This document shows, one piece after another, positions 33,090-43,999 of a stretch of DNA of 64,000 nt. This DNA comes from Lamellibrachia satsuma. Taxonomy: Eukaryota > Annelida > Polychaeta > Sabellida > Siboglinidae. The stretch's first letter is position 1, and each line of letters starts with the position of its first letter. A program made the position numbers and the translations under genes. The stretch spans positions 16,182,500 through 16,246,499 of the forward strand of contig BSQZ01000001.1 of NCBI GenBank assembly GCA_033239005.1. The letters are read 5' to 3'. Below the pieces are notes generated by a model, which saw only the letters and a program-made list of their open reading frames with translations, did no database searches and was not told where the DNA came from.

Positions 33090-34324
33090 GGCCTAAACAA
33101 AAAAATTGTGTTTCTGGTAACGGGCCCATAAAACTTAGGTAGGGTAGGTAGGGAAATATTTTTTTATCATATTTTTTAACACTAGTTTATGGACACACTT
33201 TATTACACCAAAATAAAAATAAAGCGTCTGCATCAGTGGCAATAGTCAGTGCTGAATTTAAATATCACGTAATAAAGTCGGTTAAATTAAAACAAAGAAT
33301 ACTGTTAAACTAAATCTTAAAAATTACAATGTGACGCAACACCCTTTCGCCAGAAATGTTCCAACTGCGATTCACAGCTTTCACATAGCAATCCCTGCTG
33401 CACCCAGCACAGATGGGAAACACTGTTTTAAAACTTTGTTTCAGCTGCACGTCTCTAAGTCCCGTCTGCACCACAATAAAATCATATGTTCCCTCTTCCC
33501 AAGGCAGAGCTGTAGAATGGGGCTTCTGTTAGGCTTGAACAGTTGATGTCCATCCTAACTACGACGACGCCATGCAGTGAGTGACTCGGCGGCATGATGT
33601 GGCTAGTACTGGCTACCACAAGTGTAGTCAAACTGTGACGGTAGCATAGCAAACATAGTTTTCTGCCGTTCCGTCTTCTGCCATGCACAACTTTGTTTTC
33701 CAACATTCAACACACTATGAGCAGTCGGGCTGTTTGCACAGTGAGGTGTACCAGACGTGTCGTCCTCATCATGTTGCTTGACGTTAGGCTTGCATGAGAC
33801 CATGATGAATTTACATCTAAGTGATGTAACCACATTTATAACTGGCGTCGGCGAGGTAAACAACGCATTCGTACTCGACACGGTCGTCCACGGTCCTTTC
33901 TCCAGTTCCGCCATGGTGATTTCACACGATCCATCGCTGCAGCCATACTCTTTGGCAATGCTGTCAAACGTTTCCTTTGACAGTACAAAAAATGTCTTGT
34001 AGGATTTTCATGTTTAATAAGCACTGGCGTTTTATTACGCAGATTAGAGACGCAAGAGCCATCTTACCATCCCTAGCCAATGTGATTCAGCATGTAACAA
34101 GAACGCTTATTGGGTGAAATATTAACGATCCCACCAATTATGCGTTCAGGCCGAAATAAATGTCATTGAACGCGCAGGTTAAATTTTACACATGTGTTGT
34201 TTTATTAGTTTTAATTAAATGTAACGAAACGAACACTGATTGAAATATCAAATAAAAAGATTAGGGTCAGCCCTTTTTTCTAGGTAGGGTCGGGTTACCG
34301 GAAACACCTTTTTTCGCCTACGCC
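33090..34324. mobile_element. 1.2-kb DNA transposon with TIRs, nested in LINE C
   Basis: Inverted ends of about 31 bp: left 'GGCCTAAAC' + A-run + 'GTGTTTCTGGTAAC', right (complement) 'GGCGTAGGC' + A-run + 'GTGTTTCCGGTAAC'. The trinucleotide TGA flanks both ends (33087-33089 and 34325-34327). Removing the element with one TGA restores LINE C reading continuity (VPSD...LIANISPIFKKGD, apart from one TGA in place of Trp). Next to the TIRs are 'GGTAGGGTAGGTAGGG' (left) and 'GGTAGGGTCGGG' (right). The superfamily is not recognised from the ends; a 3-bp duplication limits the options. Confidence 0.8.
33603..34007 (-). CDS. Unrecognised ORF inside the 1.2-kb DNA transposon
   Basis: An open frame of about 134 codons on the minus strand, without an upstream ATG; the first Met is at 33914. 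It includes 'FVLSKETFDSIAKEYGCSDG', 'EITMAELEKGPWTT' and a Cys/His-containing C-terminus ('PHCANSPTAHSVLNVGKQSC'). It could be an exon or fragment of the element's protein. I do not recognise the family and see no DDE motif. Confidence 0.35.
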   Translation of the reverse strand, partial: KSYKTFFVLSKETFDSIAKEYGCSDGSCEITMAELEKGPWTTVSSTNALFTSPTPVINVVTSLRCKFIMVSCKPNVKQHDEDDTSGTPHCANSPTAHSVLNVGKQSCAWQKTERQKTMFAMLPSQFDYTCGSQY

Positions 34325-36195
34325 TGAGTCAGTCTGATGGAACTACTCCTGTGCTTAGAGACTTGTTGAAAATCAGTGTTAAGGCTGGTGCAACTTTGTC
34401 TGCTGCCAGTTTCAGGATCTTGGCCGGTACCCCATCTGGGCTTGAAGCCTTGTGTTCATCAAGGTCTTTCAACAGTTTTAACACTCCTTCCAGGGTGATT
34501 TCCATAGTCGGCATTGATGGGAATGTGCGACCTATGGGGACGTTTAATGGGTCTTCAAGCATGAAAACAGATTAGAATTGCTTATTAAGAATTTCTTTAT
34601 ATTTTCAGAATATAGTTGACCCTAGCTTTTAAGGACAGGGATTGTATCATTTTTCAATTTCTTAACGAAGCTCCAAAATTATTTTGTAGATGAGATGCAT
34701 GTAGACCTAACATAGTTCCAGTACGATTCTCTAGTTTTCTTTTGGGCATGTTTTCTCAGTTTCCTAAATTTCTCCCAGTCTTTGGCTTTGCTGGTAATTT
34801 TCACATGGTTGAAAGCACGTTGTTTTTGCCTTAATCTGCGTTTCTGTTATTTATCCATGGGGTATGTTTTTTACAGGTACAAAATTTAGATGGTACGTGT
34901 TTGTTCATAGCCTTGTTGATGCCTTCTTTAAACTGACCAGAGTTCATTAGCTGATTTACTTGCATTTACTGGTGATGTTATAAGTTCGCTCTTCTCTCTC
35001 AGGTCACTTTTCAAGTAATTAACTTTAGCCTTTTTGTACAAGAACACCATTGGAATTCCATCGTGGTTGCTGATGCCTGGAACTAACATAACCTGATCTA
35101 TATGTGTGGGATTGGATATGAAGAACAAATCAAATATATTGTCCTTTCTTGTCGGTTCGCTAACTAGTTGGTGTACTGAGAACTCATCTGCAATGTCCAT
35201 GATTTGCCGTGATGTGGTTGGCTTACTACAACCTTGTCTAAGAGAGTGGGATTCCCACAGGATGTATCCCATGTTGAAATCTCCCAAGCAGACAGTCATG
35301 CCCTTCTGGATGCTTATCTTGGACAGAGATTCATGTAGATTCTCAAGGTATTTTGTATCATTCTCGTCTGGTGGGTGGTAGAGCGACCCTACAATAACTG
35401 ATTTATAGCCTGCAAGTTGGAGTTTAATCCAAATTATCTAACAGTCCGTGTCAAACTCGATCTGATGAGTACCAATTAGGTCGTTGCAAAGAGCAATGAA
35501 TACTCCTCCGTCACCTTTGTTTGAGTCACGGTCTGCGGAATGCAGTGAAATTAGCTGGAAAGATTTCTCTGTTTAAATCTAACCAAGATCCAGTTCCTAT
35601 GACTGTGGTTGGTGTGTGTCAATGCATGTGGCCAATGACCCTTGTTTGGCTTTGACAGTTTGTTATGAGAAGTCTAGGTGATCTTGGTCTGACTGTTGGT
35701 TTTGTGTGTAGTTTTACATTTGTGCTTTGGGAGTGGTGATGAAGCAGCATTAGGTGTTCCTAGTTGCTCATTTTCATCATTCAGTGATGCTAAGCTATGA
35801 GAACTATTAGACAGTTCAGTTGAATTATCAGTGAATAAATGTCTTAAAGAGTAGTTAGGTAGACCACAGGCATAGCAAATCCAGAGCCCTCCTGTATGGT
35901 TGAGTTCTTCATAACTGTTTGTTCATGCTTATGCAATCAGCATGATGCCATACAAAGCAGTTATCACATCTGACACCCTTCTGGCTCCACTTAACAGCTT
36001 TGTCACATAACTGACAGGGAAGCCTAGGCCTGGGAGGACCAGGGTTTACTTCTGTGTTGTGATCAAAGGTAATACCACCTAGCACTGCCCATAGTAAAAT
36101 TAACAAAGACATTTGATACCAAGCTGATGAAGCCACCTGGCTTGTGAACCAGACCTGTCTTATCAGCTCACACAAACATTGAAACAACACACTTT
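34325..36195 (-). pseudogene. LINE C (CR1/L2-like), PHD finger, endonuclease and RT N-terminal part
   Basis: Minus-strand blocks run from the 5' side. At 36190-35909 there is a C4HC3-like finger ('LPCQLCDKAVKWSQKGVRCD', 'NCFVWHHADCISM') of the type that precedes the endonuclease in CR1/L2 ORF2. At about 35560-34928 is the APE-type endonuclease ('GSLYHPPDE', 'CLGDFNMG', 'HQLVSEPTRKDNIFDLFFI', 'GISNHDGIP'; the usual SDH reads SNHD). At 34562-34329 is the RT N-terminus ('HKASSPDGVPAKILK'). Several frameshifts. With the pieces at 32311-33089 and 28265-28540 this forms one nearly full-length copy in RRP1 intron 1. Confidence 0.82.
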
Positions 36196-37675
36196 AGCAG
36201 CTAGCTGTGTTGGTTACCTGGTACCAGCTGGGGCTAGAATTGATCAGAAGACCAGTACAACAGAGGACGGTTGTTGCTAACTGCAATTAAAATTTAAGTG
36301 ATATAATATGCCATTTTCACAAAAATCAGAAGCTTTTGCCTAAGACATCCATACAATTTGTGAAAAAAATGGTTAGAATATCTTAAAAACTTCCATTGAA
36401 ACCCCAGCTGCCTTAATTACAAAAAAAATGGAAAATAAATTTGTGCTACCTCTTATCATGGGCCCACTGACATTTTGACCTTGCTAAAGATAATATTTAA
36501 AAAACTGGGGTTTACTCATTTTGGTTAATCAGGTCAGTGACCTTCACAAGAAGTTTTTTAGCTGATGTGATAAATATGTGGATAGGTGTCTTAGCTTTGT
36601 CTAAAGACCAATATCAGTACTGTATCACCATTCTAGGCTAGCGCTGGCAATCACCATTTGAGCCAACTTTACCAGATTGGTGAAACGCTAGTGTTGTCAC
36701 TATTATTGACGTAATTAGCAGTATCTCACATACTGCCCGCTTCCCTAGTAGTTGTTAAAACGACAACCAATCAAGTCGACCCATATAACCTGTTACAGTG
36801 ACCTGCTGGGCAGTGTAGCAATATATCGGTAATCACACCCAAGGACAGTAGGGCGGGTTTTTTAATATAGTTTTGCATTGGCTAAACATTGGAAACCTGT
36901 TTGAGCAGCCGTTGACATTATGTATAATTTTTAGACAAGTAAAGTGCCGGCGCCCCATCATGGCCCACCATTATTGCCCACCACTAACATAACCAAGTGC
37001 GTCCACGGACACCACACCATTAAATATATGCTTAAAAGTTGTGTTCAATTCATGTATGTTTGATTTGATTAGTATTATAATCAGAACACAATTTAAATGA
37101 AAAGACATAGTTTTAAAACATGTAGACATGTTTACAAATCAAAACCAGCTTACTACACCAAAAATCAACAACAGCCTGCATCACCCAGGATCACTTTTCC
37201 ACTATTACAGTTAAATGTGCTGGATGGTGCAATATAACATGCCTCAATTTGGGCTTCAGTAATCTACTCGATTAATAATCAAATACTCGGTTTTCAGACA
37301 ATAATAAAATAGGTTATATGTATATATATACATAGTGCACTGCATGGGATCAAGAGTAGATGGCAACAGCATGTCTACTGTTTTAGTTTAGTTATTATTT
37401 TCTGATACAGTGTAACACGCTTATAATGAACTACTTTGTGGGTAGCTAACGAGTTTGTTATATCCGTGAATTCATTATATGTGTGTACGCGTTTCCCCAC
37501 TAGTTGGCAGTGTTGTATGTGACAGTTTTTAAACTATTCTAGGTGTCTATCAAACGCAAAGATGTTTTGTTGTGTAACATTTATTTAGATGACACATAAA
37601 ACAGTTACAAGTGTTACTATTAAACGTAGTTATAGTGTAACATTGCAGTCCACCAACTGTGAAAACGGAACATGA
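36196..37675. other. RRP1 intron 1, no feature recognised
   Basis: AT-rich non-coding sequence with a short (TA)n at 37318-37331. No ORF with family resemblance and no terminal repeats seen. Confidence 0.5.
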
Positions 37676-37895
37676 CCTAAACACATGGGGAACACGCCGC
37701 GTCCAAGCACACTAAACACATGGCGAACACGCCGCGTCCAAGCACACTAAACACATGGCGAACACGCCACGTCCAAGCATACTAACACACATGGTGAACA
37801 CGCCGCGTCCAAGCACACTAAACACATGGTGAACACGCCGAGTCCAAGCACACCAAACACATGGTGAACATGCCGCATTCAAGCATACTAAAACA
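37676..37895. repeat. Minisatellite, 35-bp unit, about six copies
   Basis: Unit built on 'ACACATGGCGAACACGCC' + 'GCGTCCAAGCACACTAA'. Later units diverge (GGTGAAC, ATTCAAGC). Confidence 0.95.
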
Positions 37896-38894
37896 CGAAC
37901 TGTGGCGGGATGGAGCCACAGTAACTACAGTACATCTTCTTGTACAACACACACAGAATGACACCAGTTAATCTGCTTTGAAGAAGTCTTACATTGACGT
38001 TTGTTTGCTATTGGCAGGGGCACCAGATAAAAGGAAATCCTCAAGCCAATCGCAGCCTCTATATCTAAGCACTTACTCTTCTGACCCGGCACTGTAAATC
38101 AGCGTGAACAGTATTCAAACAATCGTCTGATTAACAACTTTTAAACGGGCCTATTTATACAAAATCACATATCCCAGCTATTGTAACAAAGTCTGTATGA
38201 ACAAAATGTGTGAAATTTGGCTTTGCTTATTGTAATCGATTCGATGAAATAAAAGTTATTCTGTAATCAGCTCATATAAGCTGAGAACATTATATATAGT
38301 TCACACTTCTACATGCACCAATGTTTATTTAAACATAGCTTAGTGGGCAACTAACAATCACCTTTGATGATTTCCCCTCATTGACCTAATTACTTTATCA
38401 CTGGTACTCTGTGCAGCCACTACAGAGCTTCCAGGTCACTGGCGGGAAGTATTTGCGAACAACTGGGCAATTTTCAGTTGGACAGAAATGAGTTATACAG
38501 GGAAAATTTTTTGGGGAAAAGGTGTTCGTAATAACTGTGATTTCGTTATACCCGTGTTTGTAATATGCATGGACGCTTATAATGGAAAATATAGGGAAAG
38601 AAGAAAGAAACAAAGAAAATATTTTGGTTCCAACCGCATTGCAGCGTATGCCACATATTGATTAAAGCAGATTGTTTCATACAATATCCATGGCTTTTAC
38701 ACTATACTGGAAAGCAAGTTTTTGGATGCATGTTTTTTGTGCATGCGAAGACAACTAACATATTCATTTCCAGAAAGGACTGCAGCAGCAAGCAAAAACA
38801 TTATGATCTTGTAAAAAATTAGGCTCTGGACCACCAGAGTTCTACATTTTTAGTGGAACACCAGCAGCTGTTTATCAAGGCAAACATGCGACAC

Positions 38895-39072
38895 TCATGT
38901 ACCATTACAAGTACGCGAGTGTCACATGTACCATCACAAGTACACGAGTGTCACATGTACCATCACAAGTACACAAGTGTCACATGTACCATCACAAGTA
39001 CACGAGTGTCACATGTACCATCACAAGTACACGAGTGTCACATGTACCATCACAAGTACACGAGTGTCATAT
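38895..39072. repeat. Minisatellite, 29-bp unit, about six copies
   Basis: Unit 'CGAGTGTCACATGTACCA' + 'TCACAAGTACA', nearly identical between copies except at the ends, so array turnover is recent. The period is not a multiple of three, so the long ORFs across it appear in all three frames and are artefacts. Confidence 0.95.
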
Positions 39073-39245
39073 GGTCATGCGAAAATGTCTAAACAACTTT
39101 TCAGTTGGCTAAAGAAAATTTGGACCTTTAACCAAATTGGCTGACCAGATTTTCAGCCCAGCGCTAGCATAGCCATTATGGCCAGTTATGTCTACATGTA
39201 CAATTTTTATTAATTAATATGCAATAACTCTATAAAACTATCCAA

Positions 39246-39328
39246 CATGCATGCCAAATTTCATTAAAATCTGAGTGGGTTGAGAATGTTTGCCCTTTTT
39301 TGGTTGATTTCATGTGGAATGATTTAGC
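39246..39328 (+). repeat. Dispersed 80-bp motif, second copy
   Basis: Same order of blocks as 23385-23472: 'GCCAAATTTCATTAAAATC', 'GAGAATG', 'TTGATTTCATGTGGAATGAT'. Confidence 0.6.
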
Positions 39329-39837
39329 ATTTAGGCTAATTTAAAGTATTCTAATTCATCCCCAGACGTTGCTTGTTAACAAAACTGTAAATATGCTGTA
39401 ACTTTAGTCACTCCAAACATTGACATTGTGTACATACTACATACACTTATTTTATATGAGTGCAGATGAAAAATACTCTACTTTCTACAATATTTAAGAT
39501 AGAAGAAAAAATTATAAATAAAACAAAAAAGGAGGAGGAGCCACCAATTAGTTTTTTTCATGTGCAACTGCATATGATGACATGTGTGAGTAGCACATTC
39601 TATTGAAAATAAACATTTGACATGAAATATTTTTTGTGAAGTGGCGTTCAGACATTTCTGAAAATGTTCTTGAAGAAGTGCTGGTTTTTTCCCCAAATGT
39701 TCTTGAATTTTATGTTATACTTTCTGTATGAACCCTGATTTTAACAGCAATGTATATATAAATATCTTTGGCCCTGATGGTGCTAGAGTGCTTAATGTTG
39801 GTCTTAAGATAAAGCTAAGAGGATATTATCCTCACAA

Positions 39838-39920
39838 CGGGTCCAACATGTGTGCCAAATTTAAATAAAATCAGAGGGGTGTCAATTATTTTGCAGGTTG
39901 ATTTCATATAGAATGACCCT
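39838..39920 (+). repeat. Dispersed 80-bp motif, third copy
   Basis: 'TCCAACATGTGTGCCAAATT', then 'AAATCAGAGGGGTG' and 'TTGATTTCATATAGAATGAC'. Confidence 0.6.
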
Positions 39921-40347
39921 ATCAATAAAAAATAATTAAAAGTAAGAAGAAAAAAATACTGTATAGTTCCCCATGCAAACACACTACCTAATAGACACGC
40001 ACCAACCTTTTTGAGAAGGGAAATCATGCTCAAAAACAGACTCAGGAGTGAAGGCATGATAAAACCAAACGACTCAACCCTGGTTTTTAAAGATTTAAAT
40101 GATATTGTTAATTGCTATGGTTAATTAAGACAAATGGTTAATTAATGAATGAAATAAATCCTCACCTGCGTTTTTTATTTCATGTGATATATCACAAGGG
40201 GGTGAGGATTTAGGAGGATGAAAATTTGACCTAACATGGTATCAAATGTTTACCCCATGAAATATATATTAATGTTGACTTGTGAACACTGTTTATTGCT
40301 ATCAGATTATATGTGTATTACATGTCTACATCATACATGTTTGAAAG

Positions 40348-40349
40348 GG

Positions 40350-40419
<70 letters not shown>

Positions 40420-40498
40420 ATATATATATAACAAATCATATTTTTCATTTTAATTTCTTCTTACATATAAATAGTTATATATAATATTATATATATAT

Positions 40499-40543
<45 letters not shown>

Positions 40544-40605
40544 ATATATATTATATATATATTATATATATATAACTATATGTAAGATTGAATTAAAATA
40601 AAAAA

Positions 40606-40654
<49 letters not shown>

Positions 40655-40690
40655 CTATTTATATGTGAGATTTAATTAAAATGAAAAATA
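40348..40690. repeat. Long (AT)n tracts with embedded inverted repeats
   Basis: Three AT tracts separated by the unit 'TTTTCATTTTAATT' + 'TCTTACATATAAATAG'. The unit appears forward at about 40437-40475 and reversed at about 40570-40605 and 40648-40690. This resembles a small foldback element whose ends are AT microsatellites. No coding content. Confidence 0.75.
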
Positions 40691-41141
40691 TTTGAGAAAA
40701 TCTTGATTTTTTTCATTAAAGCAAGGTTGGCAAGAGTCAAGATTTAGGTTGCTGTGTCTAGACATGCTGTTAATGTAACTACACACAATTTTTGTGTGCG
40801 TTATCTCGCAACGAGGTTGATCCCAACAAATTGAGGCAAAAATCGCTCGTGGAAACTGACCTTTAGTATTTCAACTACAATCTGAGAAAATTATTACTTT
40901 ATCTTAAAAAGTTCTATTGAAATTATTCATGCACATAATAGATGCCCCATGATGCTTCTGTTATTGCTATAAAAATAAAAGTAAGATACTGTAGAGAGAC
41001 ATATCAAATAATTAGTTCAAGAAGCCCATGTGTGAGGAAACATGTTGGGAGTTTGGTGAGTGAGAGACATTTAACATTTGTAGTTAATTTGTGGTAAATG
41101 TAGTTTCTTTTAACACATTTTGGGTCTGCTTTTTGGTTTAG
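40691..41141. other. RRP1 intron 1, 3' end
   Basis: Non-coding. Ends with a T-rich tract and the AG acceptor at 41140-41141. Confidence 0.6.
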
Positions 41142-41224
41142 GTGGATTTACTGAAGAAGATTTGCTGAAGATTTGGAAAGGCTTGCACTATAGTGTTTGG
41201 ATGTCTGACAAACCTCTTGTTCAG
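41142..41224 (+). CDS. RRP1: RRP1 exon 2
   Basis: Acceptor '...TTTGGTTTAG', donor GTGGGT at 41225. The first two bases complete the split Gly codon of exon 1. Encodes 'GFTEEDLLKIWKGLHYSVWM' then 'SDKPLVQ', the most conserved stretch of RRP1/NOP52 proteins (GF---DLLKIWKGL-Y--W--DKPL-Q). Ends in phase 0, matching exon 3. Confidence 0.95.
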
Positions 41225-41819
41225 GTGGGTAGTTAGGAATTAATTTGAAAGTATTAATAAGCAGTGCAGGACTTAATTTCTTAATTGTAGGTGTCTTCTG
41301 ACAATAACAACACTATAAAATGATATTTTTAAAAGTACCGTATTGGCCATATGAATTTTAGGGTTATACTAATACGATTTCACACAAAAAATCTACATAC
41401 AAAAGTTGCATAAACAGGCTAGCATGTTGCGGTGGATACTAAGTAGGTTTGATTTTTTGCAAAATGTTTTTGAAATGAGACGAGCTAAAAAATCTAATTG
41501 AGGAGGACTTTTAAGCCTTTTTGTAGGCAGTCACCAATTGTATTACTGTACTGTGTTACTGGTGATGTACATTACTGCACTTACTAAGTCAACATTAAAT
41601 GCATTTGTGTACTGTATAAGTGGTTTTGGTTTCTTTACAAATGTTCAACATATGCTCAACCTTTGGGTATGGTGAGCAACCTCTAACATTTATTTTTAAG
41701 GCTTTTTACTATGCATGGCTTAGTTTTTAGGCAAAATAACCATTTATGACAGAACAACACAACGACTCATGTAATAAAAGCTTCTTATTCATCTTGGCCA
41801 ATAAAATGGGACAGTCTGA

Positions 41820-42300
41820 TCTCTGTGGAGCCAGATGTGATGCCCTGAGAACTGGATGTGAGACCTGGATATTTCATATGTGAGACCTGGATATTTCACG
41901 TGACCGGACTGTGGTCCTGGGCCAGCTACTTGATCATGATCATGTGACTGCGATCACATAACCAGAGAATCCTGGGGTCTGCATCCCTGTGGGTTTCCAG
42001 CCAGTCCAAACGAAGTGTTTAGAACGAATGCATCAGGCCTTTTGAAATGCTGGCCGTCCTATCATTTTTTGAAAGGTGGAGAAAGGGGGAGAAAGTTGGT
42101 GGGTGACATGTTTCCTTGTTCATACTACGAGACAAAGAAAGCCCAACAATGGGATGTTGCCAGATCCCACTGCTGGGATAATGCTTCTAATTGGTCAGAC
42201 GCCCCCTGCAGTAAAGAAAAAGAAGGGGTGCTGCCAGCTCCCATAGCAGAGTTAATGCTTGTAATTGGTCAGAGGCCCCCTGCATTGAGGTGATGAACCT
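41820..42300. repeat. Short tandem duplications in RRP1 intron 2
   Basis: 'ATGTGAGACCTGGATATTTC' occurs twice in a row near 41859-41901. A unit of about 80 bp containing 'AATTGGTCAGA' and 'GCCCCCTGCA' is duplicated at 42150-42285. No gene seen. Confidence 0.55.
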
Positions 42301-42519
42301 TTTAATTGGTCAGCTTTCATTCCCCCAGGCCCTTGGTAGGGATGGTCCCTGGCCTCCAGTAGGCTCCCAAGATGGGTCAGTTGTCCGGTCATAAACCACG
42401 CACAATGATAACACTTTGCTTCAAAATGAAGGTTGAGCAAATTGACATTAAAATTTTTTTTTAAAACACCCTATTTCGCAATAGCCACCACTGTCTCTTG
42501 CCAGGTACTCATTTTTTAG

Positions 42520-42650
42520 CTAAATTAACTGAGGCGATGTGGAGTGAATTGTCCAAACTTCGAAACGGTAGCAGCAGGATTTGAACTACGGTTCTCTTGA
42601 ATGAGAGTTTGATGTTCTAACTACAGTACTGTACTACTTTGTCACATATA
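42520..42650 (-). repeat. tRNA-derived SINE remnant in RRP1 intron 2
   Basis: On the minus strand: A-box-like 'TGTAGTTAGAACATC', B box 'GTAGTTCAAATCCTGC', then 'TTCGAAGTTTGGACAATTC' and 'ACTCCAC', the tail type of the SINEs at 9362 and 22050. It ends about 100 bp before RRP1 exon 3. Confidence 0.6.
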
Positions 42651-42751
42651 AGGTTATTCATATTTTCTCAAGTTGATCGAAGTCAGTTCTTTCGACACTT
42701 TCAACTAAAGTTCCCACTTTTTTATTAAAACTGACGTTTTCATGATTACAG

Positions 42752-42895
42752 GAGGATCTGACCAACAGCATTGCCAGTCTGATTCTTTGCTTCTCCAATG
42801 TTGATACTTCAATGCTGTTTATCAAAGTGTTTTTCAAAACAATATCCAGAGAATGGTTTGGCATTGATCGACTTCGTCTCGACAAATTCATGATG
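42752..42895 (+). CDS. RRP1: RRP1 exon 3
   Basis: Acceptor 'CATGATTACAG', donor GTGAGT at 42896, phase 0 at both ends, 48 codons. It contains 'TISREWFGIDRLRLDKFMM', the second hallmark of RRP1 (REW-GIDRLRLDKF). The sequence between exon 2 and this motif ('EDLTNSIASLILCFSNVDTS') follows the family's helical repeat pattern. No disruption. Confidence 0.95.
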
Positions 42896-43434
42896 GTGAG
42901 TGCATTGAGTATGCAGCTTGTCTGCAGGCTTGGTCTCCCCATGTTTGATGGTCACAATTTTTTGTTTTGATTACAGATTGTCATATATAGTTTTGACTTG
43001 TATTGCATAATTAAATTACAAAATGGATGACAACCAAAATACGTTTTTTTATATTATATGATTATATTATATGATTATAAGTGATCATTTGAAAGCAAGA
43101 CATTGTACAGGTGTACAAAGAAGTCACAAATTACTATGCTCTGTGGCTGACCTGATCACAACCTCATAACATAGTCACATGACGAAACACATACAAAGAT
43201 GTATCATAAGTCACATCTTGATGGACTAACTGTTGTTACAAATATTTAATTAAATACCTACCTTATAGAATAACTAACACGCACATTGATTATAGTATAG
43301 TGATGCATTATGTTATGTAAATATCAGTAAAATGTAAAATTTGGCCTATGGTGACCCAAGGCATCAGTTTAAAATTATAACACTAAGTAGAGTAACTTAC
43401 ACTGTCAGTCTCCAGTCCATGGGATGACTATAAG

Positions 43435-43762
43435 CACTTTACACTCCAGCCTTGTTCATTCCATCACCAACTTTACACTCCAGCTTTGTTCATTCCATCA
43501 CCAACTTTACACTCCAGCCTTGTTCATTCCATCACCAACTTTACACTCCAGCCTTGTTCATTCCATCACCAACTTTACACTTTACACTCCAGCCTTGTTC
43601 ATCCCATCACCAACTTTACACTCCAGCCTTGTTCATCCCATCACCAACTTTACACTCCAGCCTTGTTCATTCCATCACAAACTTTACAATTTACACTCCA
43701 GCCTTGTTCATTCCATCACCAACTTTACACTCCAGCCTTGTTCATTCCATCACCAACTCAAC
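43435..43762. repeat. Minisatellite, 34-bp unit, about ten copies, RRP1 intron 3
   Basis: Unit 'ACTTTACACTCCAGCCTTG' + 'TTCATTCCATCACCA'. Two units carry an extra 'CTTTACA' or 'AATTTACA' step. The period is not a multiple of three; the overlapping long ORFs in three frames are artefacts. Confidence 0.95.
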
Positions 43763-43910
43763 ATTTGCTAATGATTATCATGAAAATGTTAATGAGGTAT
43801 TGTTTAGTGCTAAAAAAGACTACTACATATTGATAATAACTACATCAAATCATTATAAGTTAAGTTTAATTAATGATTATATAAAATTTAATTCTTGACA
43901 CAACTATGAA

Positions 43911-43987
43911 GTTAACTTACTTTCGACATTTCAACAACATTCAGTTGTCTTCTTCGAAGGTTGTTGAAACATTGAAAGTGTGTTAAC
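43911..43987 (-). ncRNA. Decayed Penelope-type hammerhead-like hairpin (solo terminal repeat)
   Basis: Perfect-looking 28-nt inverted arms (43911-43938 and 43960-43987) enclose 'ATTCAGTTGTC'. On the minus strand the layout matches Penelope hammerheads: an A-rich box 'CGAAGAAG' where 'CTGAAGAAG' is expected, stem II GACAAC/GTTGTT with loop TGAAT, then GAAA and 'TGTC'. The mutated CUGA box suggests lost activity. No Penelope ORF adjoins it. Could instead be an unrelated palindrome. Confidence 0.45.
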
Positions 43988-43999
43988 GTCATTGTTGTA

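Noticed and set aside
38890..39075. CRISPR-like array of regular repeats
   Set aside because: Contiguous head-to-tail minisatellite without unique spacers, in an animal genome.
38853..39144. Three overlapping ORFs of 71-79 codons
   Set aside because: They are one 29-bp minisatellite read in three frames.
40236..40484. 82-codon ORF
   Set aside because: Mostly translated (AT)n microsatellite (IYIYIY).
43424..43898. Three overlapping ORFs of 115-148 codons with HSSLVHSITNF-type repeats
   Set aside because: Generated by the 34-bp minisatellite; no start context, no other coding signal.
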